Shown here: positions 56,170 to 64,000 of the stretch, piece by piece
How positions within the stretch are numbered: the stretch's first letter is position 1
Layout of the letters: each line of letters starts with the position of its first letter
From: Diadophis punctatus similis
Taxonomy: Eukaryota; Chordata; Lepidosauria; Squamata; Dipsadidae
Reading direction: 5' to 3'
Length of the DNA: 64,000 nucleotides
Assembly: GCA_023053685.1 (NCBI GenBank)
Contig: JALIGW010000001.1
Location: forward strand, 57,240,859-57,304,858
Position numbers and translations under genes: made by a program
The notes under the pieces: model-generated
What the model was told of the DNA's origin: nothing
Database searches by the model: none
What the model saw: the letters and a program-made list of their open reading frames with translations, nothing else

Positions 56170-56655
56170 AAAATGATTCAATCTTCATCTAGCCCACAGT
56201 TGCCAACCCATAATCTAGAAAATATAAGTGGCCAGTTACTGTAAGTGTCAATGCTGAACTAAACCTGTCAGAAGCCATTTTCCTAGTTCATCGTTGCCAC
56301 ACACTATGGGAGAGGGCTGGAGGTTGGCATGCCTTGCTAGACTCAACATAGATCTTTCTCGTGGGAACCAAGATCATCTCCCAGGTAATGGGAGGAGGAG
56401 GAGGAGGAGTGCTTGAGGAGCCTGTCAATTAACCTAATTGGCCAACGTGACCAGTGACGTTTGGGGAAGAAGTTATTGCTGGCTTTAATTATGCTAAAAC
56501 CGTGGGGAAGATTCAGAGTTGGTTTTCCACTAACCGTGTCGATATGATGTATCTAATAAAGAAGTTCTTTGAGGAAATGAGTGACACTGGAGTTCTGATT
56601 TGCCTGGGATTGTTAGTCGGAACCTTGACATTAAGTTGCTTTTATGGCTCACCTC
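56170..56655 (+). mobile_element. Possible solo LTR
   Basis: The block has a CCAAT-like ATTGGCCAACG (about 56437), a candidate TATA-like TTTAATTATG (56482) and AATAAA at 56555-56560. It ends near GTTAGTCGGAACCTTGACA. This order (promoter, poly(A) signal, CA end) suggests an LTR. No paired LTR, gag or pol, and no target duplication were identified. A 73-codon frame (56454-56675) has no known domain. Confidence 0.35.
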
Positions 56656-57076
56656 ACCAAAGAGGCTATAAATGACTTTGAATTTTGGTAATACTGTTTT
56701 GACATTATAACAATCTCATTGTTGCCAGATAGGGCAGAAAACTGTAACAAAACCTACAAAAGTGTATTTTGCCTCAATACCAAACTTAATGAAGGTATTT
56801 CCTTACTTCAGAATGAAAAATTCACATAGAAAATGGAAGCAATTTAATATGACACAATGCTGGCAACTTAATTGGAAGTGATCAAATTACTTCCTATTTT
56901 AAGCATGGAAAAAGTTTGCCTGAGTAAATAAGGAAGGAAATCTATTGAAACACACAAATCTTTTTAAAAGATATTTTAGAGCAAAGGTTCGAAGTAATTA
57001 GCCACCAATAGCATTTCTCATCCAAAATACATTATTTTGAAAAGAAAAGAAGAAAATCCATCTGAACATGCATTAC
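56656..57076. other. LCLAT1 intron adjoining the exon
   Basis: AT-rich; no recognised repeat. Confidence 0.45.
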
Positions 57077-57193
57077 CATCTCTTAAACGATCCACTATAA
57101 AAGTGAAGCCTGTAGTTCTTGGGTGCAAGACATATTCATACTTCTGAAGTCCATTTTTTTCTGCAAATGTATCACTGCGGGCTTTAGTTTCAT
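57077..57193 (-). CDS. LCLAT1: LCLAT1 internal exon (39 codons)
   Basis: Encodes ETKARSDTFAEKNG, then LQKYEYVLHPRTTGFTF and IVDRLRDG, the region just after the acyltransferase motif III of this enzyme. The acceptor TCTCTCTGTAG precedes base 57193 and the donor GTAATG follows base 57077. The length is 117 bp. It starts with two bases of a split codon and ends with one base, which matches both neighbouring exons, so the reading frame is intact across the splice. The block is highly conserved between vertebrates, as expected for the substrate-binding part. Confidence 0.97.
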
Positions 57194-58481
57194 CTACAGA
57201 GAGAAGTAGTAGGAAAAACAATTATTAAAATGCCTTAAATTTCAGCATTACAGAGAACATCACTAGAATGAAGGATCAAAGAGGTTATAATAGAACACAT
57301 TTATTTCAATAAAAATCATCACAAAATACTTCTTTCACTTTTTGCATAAACATAGATAAGTTTTACTCCCAAAGTCGAATTATTGGAATACAGACTACAA
57401 CTATCAGGAGAGAGCTGCAGTCACCGTATGCCTTGGGCCAAAAGAGTTTCAAAATTGCAGGACCTAGTCCAAAGGTTGAATCAGCAACAACACCTAGAAC
57501 CTATCTATAGGAGTACAGAACCAGGACCCCAATGTTATATTTATTAGACATTATTTCTGCTTTTCATTAAGAATAAATAGGTAATGAAGCACACAGCAAG
57601 CAGGAATCTAGGAGTCCATGCAGATAAGCAGTACGTGAGAAAACCTTGCAAATTTAGATATTAATTTCCATTAACCAAGAAGCACAGGTTGTTGGTTTTT
57701 TTTAACAAAAAAACTCAATCTTCCAAACAGCCTACCAGATTGTCTCTTCCAAATGCAACAGGAGGAATGAAAGCGCTATGTTAAGTTCAAAGACTAAATT
57801 TTGTTACTATGCTTTATATGAACAGGAAATGTTTGAGACATTATGCATCCAGAAAGAATAATATAATGAGAAACAGCAGTAGGAAAGAGCAATGATACAT
57901 GTCAGGACTTGTGAGGAAGTACAATCTTCTATATTAACATTAAAAACCAAATCAAACCAAACAATAGAACTCTTCGAAACAAATTTCATTTTTCTTTTCC
58001 TATACTTAAATGGAATAATATTATCACCATCCTTAAAAGTATGAAAAACAACTATCAATGCCTGAAAAACTAATAAAATAATGCAAAAATAAAAAATAAA
58101 AATAAAAGCTGAAGATAAAATGTTGCATATTTTTTCACTTTAAACGTTTTAAATTAAATCTATATGACACAGAAAATTATAGATTAAACAACTTAGTATG
58201 ATATAAAATCATGCCCAAAAGATCTTAGATATGCTTCATCATAAATATTCTACTAATTCTATTATCAGATTTACAAAAATATTTTTCCACTATTTATTTA
58301 ATACAAGGAAAAGTAAACACTTAACTTTACTCATTTATTCTAGTCATTACTAAGCACAGAGATGTGAAAGAAATACTCTTTATTTAATATTATATAGCAT
58401 TACTTTGCCTGGCAACGCATTCTAAGAATGATTTAACTCTCAAGACACATAATAAAAATGAAAGATCTTCCACTAACTACC
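57194..58481. other. LCLAT1 intron, no recognised feature
   Basis: AT-rich sequence; nothing is recognised. Confidence 0.4.
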
Positions 58482-58612
58482 ATGTTTCCCCGAAAATAAA
58501 ACCCTGTCTTATATTTTTTCGAACCCTAAAATAAGCGCTTGGCCTTATTGCCATGCACTCAAAAGCCCGATTGGGCTTATTATCTGGGGATGTTTTATTT
58601 TGAGGGATAGAA
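58482..58612. mobile_element. Short inverted-repeat DNA element (TTTCCCCGAAAATAA type)
   Basis: It begins CATGTTTCCCCGAAAATAAA and has CACTCAAAAGCCCGATTGGG inside. It ends around GGGGATGTTTTATTTTGAGG, the decayed complement of the left end. The same core occurs at 44358-44470. No target duplication could be assigned. Confidence 0.6.
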
Positions 58613-58865
58613 ACCTGGCCAATAGCATTTTGGCAATACCGAACATCTTGATTAATTCTGAACATCAGTGGCCTGACTTGATATATAAAGAAATTATGCT
58701 ATAGTTGAATAGAAAGAACAAGAAAAAATATTGCTTAAAAAAAAAAACCAAGACTGCCATGTTAACTTGCATTTAATTAGAATGCCAGTATTTTTTGCAA
58801 GCCTGATATTGACATGTCGTCTTTTCAACCTTTGTTCACTGACTTTTTTTTCTTTTAATGAACCT

Positions 58866-59058
58866 GTAATCCCTTAATTCGGGGTAGAGTCAGGACGGCT
58901 GAATTGAGCTGTTTACTGGCCAGATGCCCTTCCTGATGCCTATATGGAATTTGCAGCAGTTATTTTCTCTTTGCGCCCTGAGAAACATATGGCATTACCT
59001 AGGATTGAACTTTCAACCTTCTGAGTGGGAGACAAGCGTCATCACCACTCAGCCACCA
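58866..59058 (-). mobile_element. Decayed tRNA-derived SINE
   Basis: On the minus strand the head is TGGTGGCTGAGTGGTGATGA, with a B-box-like AAGTTCAATCCTAG, followed by a body with CAGGAAGGGCATCTGGCC. It differs from the family at 1414. It is diverged. Confidence 0.65.
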
Positions 59059-59409
59059 CACTACTCTTCTGTGCTGAATTCTGGATGTGCATTTTTAAAA
59101 TTCTATCCAAAACTCTTTCACAATGCACATCAATTCTATGACCTTATTTTTGGAATTATCAACATTACATTAATTATATATTTTATATGCAACCCAAGAC
59201 AATTACTCTTCACTCAATCCAACCCAGGCAAGCCAAAAGGTTGGATATCCATGCTTTAAGAAGTGTTTACAAATAACTATTTAATGTTCTGGATTTAATG
59301 GTAAAATCCTTTTCTGGTATGGTATTACTGTAATTCAACCTACTTATAGTATTTCCAGCAAATGTCTTAAGTGCATTGTGGAGCATTAAATTAAGTAACA
59401 CTGAGCTAC
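59059..59409. other. LCLAT1 intron, no recognised feature
   Basis: AT-rich sequence directly downstream (in gene orientation) of the exon donor. Confidence 0.45.
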
Positions 59410-59556
59410 CTGTGAGATCAGTTCCTTCAGGAAAGATGAGGAGCTGTAGTGGTTCATGGATATCACAAAAATAATCCAGCATATTTCCAAAATGTTGTTT
59501 ATCTTCTTCCCATTTCCTCTGAATGAAAATGAAGGCAGCAACTTGCATGGCCCAAC
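59410..59556 (-). CDS. LCLAT1: LCLAT1 exon with acyltransferase motif III
   Basis: Encodes GWAMQVAAFIFIQRKWEEDK, then FGNMLDYFCDIHEPLQLLIF and PEGTDLT. FPEGT is the glycerolipid acyltransferase motif that binds the lysophospholipid. The acceptor TTGTTTTAG precedes base 59556 and the donor GTAGCTC follows base 59410. At 147 bp it carries a phase that matches the exon at 57077. The upstream exons, with the HX4D catalytic motif and the N-terminal membrane segments, must lie to the right of this window: I found no candidate between 59557 and 64000. Confidence 0.97.
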
Positions 59557-60566
59557 CTAAAACAAATTTGAAGAATTTCTTAAACACTGAATTAGTTATT
59601 TATTTGGATGGTCCCTGAACATAATTTAGATTCCCAAAGTATACAAAGATGCTTGAATGTAAGAACTGAACATATTTCTTAGTAAAAATATATATCATAA
59701 GTGTCTATGATTATATTAAAAACATAAAGATCTTGAGATATGTTGCTAAAACTTGTGCAAAAGCAAGTCTTGTTTTAACTGTTTGTTTTTAAAATCAAAT
59801 CTGCATTCATACAATAAAATGTTGCAGCAACAATGGCTTGATCCCAAAGAATGGAAATTTCTTCCTATAAATTATTTTAAGAAAATGTTTCATAATCTAT
59901 TTTTAAGGAGACTTTGAAGGGGGTGCAGGAAAAAATGATCCCCCTTTCCAATTCTGCTGATGTTAAGGGCTAATTAGAAACTTCTATTTCTACTGGAATA
60001 AATTCTACATTTTGTTCCTTAGGGATGATTTTTAAGAGGAAACAGATGTCTAACCAAACTGTCAAAGTTTGCAAAAAATGCATGCCATTACTTCTATTTT
60101 CCTTCTGAACTGACTTTAAACATTAAATCCTTCAACATTATGAAATATACATGAGTCTAAATACATTGGAGAATTAGATATTAAGTATAGAACTATCACA
60201 CTATATATAATTTTAATTATTGTTTTAAAAACGGCAAAAAATAGCAGGACCATTTCAACCCTTTCCAAATTATATTTTCTATTAGTAGACTTCTGCATTA
60301 TTTACCATTAACCATTTCTCTTGTTATTAATAACCAAGCAATTCCCCCCCCCCCCAATTTGATTACCCTCAGGATGTATTGGTACTACAACTTCTAAAAT
60401 TCTGGGCAATTCTCTCAATGCCAACACAGCTGAAGACATCCAAAGATCAGGAGAAGCTGATCTTGTGGTTCATCAAATTTCAATTGTTTTTTATTATAAA
60501 ACAGCCAGATACCTGATATTTCCCTACAACCAAATAATTCATCAAAATTATATGCATACTATAAAC
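59557..60566. other. LCLAT1 intron, no recognised feature
   Basis: AT-rich, with a C-run at 60344-60356. Nothing is recognised. Confidence 0.4.
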
Positions 60567-60907
60567 CAGGGGTCAGCAACCCACGGCTCTGGAGCCGCAT
60601 GTGGCTCTTTCATCCCTCTACTGCAGCTCCCTGTCAGTCAAAATGTGCGTCACAACTGCCTATGTGCGACACCCACCAATGTGCAATTTATTAAGCTCTC
60701 CGACCCCCAGTAGGCCAACCATGGATAAATCCAAGAAAAGAAAAGTTTCAGAAGAAAACAGAATCTTTAATTCAACTATATATGCTAGTTTTGTGGCTGC
60801 TCAGGAAATAGTCAGGCACGGGAAGTGTTTTGTGGCTCCTGGTGTTTTCTTTTCTGTAGGAAATGGCCCCAAATGGCTCTCTGAGTGTTTAAGGTTGCCG
60901 ACCCCTG
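60567..60907 (+). mobile_element. hAT MITE retaining transposase start
   Basis: 341 bp with ends CAGGGGTCAGCAACC and GGTTGCCGACCCCTG and a perfect 8-bp duplication CTATAAAC (60559-60566 and 60908-60915). An ATG at 60721 opens a frame beginning MDKSKKRKVSEENRIFN and then, after an apparent internal deletion, FVAAQEIVRHGKCF. Both pieces resemble parts of hAT transposases of the Charlie/GTF2IRD2-like group. The element is therefore an internal-deletion derivative of an autonomous hAT. The frame is not functional. Confidence 0.92.
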
Positions 60908-60924
60908 CTATAAACCATAGATAG

Positions 60925-61105
60925 CCAGGGGTGAAATTCAGGAGGTTCTGACAGGTTCTGGAGAACTGGTAGCGGAAATTTTGAGTAGTTCAGAGAATTG
61001 GCCCCAGAGTGGAATGGGAATGGAGATTTTGCAGTATCCTTCTCCTGCCACACCCACCAAGCCACGCCCACAGAACCATTAGGGAAAATTTTTGGATTTC
61101 ACCTG
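60925..61105. mobile_element. hAT MITE (CAGGGGTGAAAT type)
   Basis: The left end CCAGGGGTGAAATTCAGG and the right end TTTGGATTTCACCTG match the ends of the larger element at 21253. ATAGATAG and ATAGATAT border it (7 of 8). GCCACACCCACCAAGCCACG is shared with the interior of the element at 21253. Confidence 0.78.
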
Positions 61106-61132
61106 ATAGATATCATCTTATGTTATATAAAG

Positions 61133-61311
61133 CAGCAATCCCCAATCTTTCCGGCATGGTGGACCAGCACCACTGGACCATAGTGGGAGGAGAGGGGATG
61201 GTTTCGCATGTGCATGTGCCACGTGCAAATGCAGCTTCGCACACTTGCCCACCACTTGCCCAGCCAAGTTCCCAATGGGCCACAGCCCAGACCAGAGGTT
61301 GGGGACCTCTG
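61133..61311. mobile_element. hAT MITE (GGTCCCCAACC type)
   Basis: Ends CAGCAATCCCCAATCTTTCC and CAGAGGTTGGGGACCTCTG. The octamers ATATAAAG and TTATAAAT agree at 6 of 8. It is the third hAT-type insertion within 745 bp. Confidence 0.7.
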
Positions 61312-61760
61312 TTATAAATTATAGAGATTTCTCTACAGATCAGTTTTTGTAGCACCTTAGTGTTGATGAGGCAAAACAAGCTTGTTTCATGAATATTTCT
61401 GAAAATCAAAAATTATACATACACACACAGACACAATTTTTGGGGAAGTGGCTGTGCAATCAGTTCTAGGCCAAACTTCAATGCTGGATTGCAACAACCC
61501 AGAGGGAAACCAGAAGAAATGTTATCAAAATGCTTAAAACCAAATTGTGATTTAAATGATTTTTGTTCCATTGAAATTACTATTGGTGCCATTTCTTCCA
61601 ACAAAGATTTCACTGAAAAAACTGGACTGAGATTTAGACTTGATTGTCAAATTAGATAACATTTTGTATGATTACCTCTGCAGAATTATCTTATTTCCCA
61701 TTTCTCTAAAACTCATGTTCTTTCCCCTTCTCTTGATCAGCATTAAAATTCATATTGCAA
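61312..61760. other. LCLAT1 intron, no recognised feature
   Basis: AT-rich intronic sequence. Confidence 0.4.
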
Positions 61761-61858
61761 ACATACATACATACATACATACATACATACACACACATAT
61801 ACACATATATACATACATACATACATACATGCATGCATGCATGTATGTATGTATCCAT
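61761..61858. repeat. (ACAT)n / (ATGT)n self-complementary microsatellite
   Basis: ACAT tetramers, then ACAC and ATAT blocks, then more ACAT, a (GCAT)n switch and ATGT tetramers. The two halves are complementary, so it can fold back. Confidence 0.92.
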
Positions 61859-62571
61859 ATTTCTGGTGTAAGCAATTCAGTAAAAATGATAACATTATAA
61901 GGAACACTTTCCAGCATGTGGACTCAAAGCTAATTCACAATATAAATAACACTAAGTAACTCTAAGTCTGACAGCTCCCGATAGAATTACTGGAAGACAT
62001 CATATGACACTGTTGATCAGACTCTCACTTAAAAAGGTCATCCACCTACAATCCACAAAGCAAACCACAAGGTATTTATACAAGGTTTAAAGGGACACGG
62101 GACACACACACACATACAAAACCTTTGACCTTATACAGATATTGGCTTGCACAGTATAACAACAGACCTCCCTCTAAGGAATTATGGAGATGATGGTAAG
62201 TACAAATTCAAGCAAAATACAAGGCAATTCCTGGTTGGGAAATCACTTTAACTATAAATGAACTGTTGCAAAATAAACTGCTTCAGTCTTTGAACAGTAT
62301 GTGGACTCCTATTTACAAGGATTTTATTGCACAACCATCTTCATATCTATTCTATCTTAACAAACACTTTCTAAACTATTCTCACATTCCAAATTGCTTT
62401 ATCTTTGTTCCCGTTTCTTACATTTCTGTCTCTGGTCAATTCACCTTTTACCCTTTCTCTCCCTTAATTAGCCTTAATTATTTATCACGTGCTGACATTC
62501 TTTACTTTCTCCCAACAGGTAAGGGAAAATTCTTTAGCTCTCAGGTACATAATCTGTGGCTGGACGCATTA
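61859..62571. other. LCLAT1 intron, no recognised feature
   Basis: Unique-looking; a 109-codon frame at 62266-62595 has no known domain. Confidence 0.4.
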
Positions 62572-62805
62572 GAGCTGAAGTGGTGCAGTGGTTAAATGCT
62601 GCGACTGCAGGCTGACTGCTAGTTCAGTAGTTCAGCTGTTCAAATCTCACTAGGCTCAAGGTTGACTCAGCCTTCCATCCTTCCGAGGTCGGTAAAATGA
62701 GGACCCAGATTGTTGGGGGCAATATGCTGAACTCTGTAAACCGCTTAGAGAGGGCTGTAAAGCACTATGAAGCGGTATATAAGTAAAGTGCTATATATTG
62801 CTATT
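62572..62805 (+). mobile_element. tRNA-derived SINE with L2-like tail
   Basis: Full copy of the family at 1414: GAGCTGAAGTGGTGCAGTGG head, a B-box-like GTTCAAATCTCAC, the body, and a short tail GCTATATATTGCTATT. Confidence 0.92.
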
Positions 62806-64000
62806 CACACTGACAACACTTTGAGCTTGCTGGTGACCCTGTTCGAGGTACTATCTCAGCTACTGCGGCGTATTTTTTGGAAGGGGCATCCTGATTTGCT
62901 CCCATGTCACCATCACCAGTTTTCACACTAAAGGTACCATAACCCATTACGTTGTAATTGGACACACTGTGTTATATCTTCAGACAACCAGGAACTCTTT
63001 GGCCTCTTTTCTTTGGGCACCACACTCATTGAGCCATCTTCTCTTCAACAAATAGCAGCTAGTTCTCTGAAAATCCATCCAAAAACCCCAAGACAATGTA
63101 ATTCTATTTAAAAACAACCAGCTGTACTTATTAGCTTCTAAAAAAAAATAGAATATACAGGCATGATGTACAGTACATGAGAGATGGATACAGATGGCCT
63201 TCCAACTTTGGCTGTCCTGTCATGATGACTCTTCACAATTCAGCTACTAAGTAGTTTGGAAGAACTGTTTTGAAAACATTTCCTCTGACTTGATGTCTCC
63301 AATTTTATTTTATTTTTCCTATTTTTATGGTATTATTGTGATTTTGCTCATGTTTTTTATTGTTACTGCTTCTTAATTATGACCACTGAATTTTTAGATT
63401 GTATTGTGAATATTTTAAGTGTATTACAGTATTTACTCTATGTAAGCCACGAAGAATCTTTGTTGAATTGTGATATAGTAGAAATGTATTTAATAAATAA
63501 AATAAACAGCCCAATACCTGTGTCATGTTTTGATATGGTAATGTCATACTATGATGTTCTATATGCAAAAGTAAAAATATAAGGACTTTGTTAATTCTAA
63601 AAAATAGTATGGTGAAAGGCTCTTAAAAGAGTAGTAGACCTTGTAGGACTATGAGTGTCTTGCATTTAAAAGCTTCATTCTTTTAAATTGTTTTCTCAAT
63701 ATATACATTAATTCAAGTTTTTTTTTAGATTACTTATACTGTATATTACTTGCTGGTTTTATATTATGTATTTATTCATATCTGTAGAAATTGGAGTACC
63801 ATCCTGTACAAGCCAAATATGCCAAAACTGGCCAACTCCATCGAGATACAACTAAAGGCAAAAGAAACAATACAGACAGTACTAAATGGCTACTCACTTC
63901 AACTTCATACACATTTTGCCAGTTTTGTGCTGCTTGAAATGAATGAATGAATGAATGAATGAATGAACTATGGTTATCATAATTAACAACTTTGTGGAGT
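62806..64000. other. LCLAT1 intron, AT-rich; (GAAT)n at 63939-63966
   Basis: No exon of LCLAT1 or repeat end was recognised apart from a short GAAT tetramer run near the right edge. Confidence 0.45.

Noticed and set aside
56454..56675. A 73-codon frame with a hydrophobic segment, as a small membrane protein
   Set aside because: It lies in the candidate LTR, has no recognisable family, and the region looks repetitive rather than coding.
63939..63966. CRISPR-like or regulatory tandem repeat
   Set aside because: Simple GAAT microsatellite without spacers. All tandem arrays in the window are simple sequence or transposon-internal repeats.

Overview
The window is vertebrate nuclear DNA, almost certainly from a snake. 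It combines BovB, L2, CR1 and Sauria-type SINE copies with CR1 3' tails that run into (ATTCT)n, a feature known from the 'Snake1' CR1-L3 lineage of advanced snakes. No prokaryotic gene organisation, CRISPR array or operon is present. Most open frames in the region lie in microsatellites, palindromes or transposon relics.

One host gene is supported: LCLAT1 (lysocardiolipin / lysophosphatidylinositol acyltransferase 1), on the minus strand. Its last three coding exons lie at 59410-59556, 57077-57193 and 27202-27701, with matching splice sites and matching phase. They join into about 253 C-terminal residues. The 5' exons, including the HX4D half of the active site, lie beyond the right edge. The last intron is about 29.4 kb and is filled with mobile elements. 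From about 25.7 kb leftwards the window is the 3' flank of the gene, and I see no second host gene there.

The rest is a dense and often nested collection of mobile elements. (i) At least 14 hAT-type insertions are delimited by 8-bp target-site duplications (TSDs), ten of them perfect; several are long foldback palindromes. (ii) Elements with TA-flanked inverted ends occur at 25279-25745, 46627-48481 and 52817-53938; the second carries a foldback of about 786 bp. (iii) A minus-strand Helitron lies at 43136-43987, with clean TC and CTAG ends and a piece of helicase. (iv) Non-LTR elements are L2 (9368-9960, 13858-15553 and older remnants), BovB, CR1 and an L1 tail. (v) Penelope-like and DIRS-like remnants are present, plus a possible solo LTR. 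(vi) There are two or three tRNA-derived SINE families. (vii) There are many microsatellites, including a GATA/GACA array of the Bkm type.

Region by region: 0-8 kb holds a CR1 tail, SINEs, two hAT MITEs and microsatellites; 8-9.3 kb is a hAT element with GC-rich cargo; 9.3-15.6 kb is L2 and BovB debris; 16-23.5 kb is the densest hAT cluster; 23.7-25.7 kb is an old L2 plus a TA element; 25.7-27.7 kb is the LCLAT1 3' end; 27.7-57 kb is the intron, with L1, SINE, CR1, Penelope, GATA repeat, BovB with two nested hATs, Helitron, the giant foldback, DIRS and CR1; 57-64 kb holds two LCLAT1 exons, three adjacent hATs and a SINE.

I found no new host gene system. The most unusual content is the set of long, nearly perfect palindromic transposons, the cargo-bearing hAT, the Helitron with intact ends and the DIRS remnant. 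Family assignments rest on recognised motifs and end structures, not on database searches.
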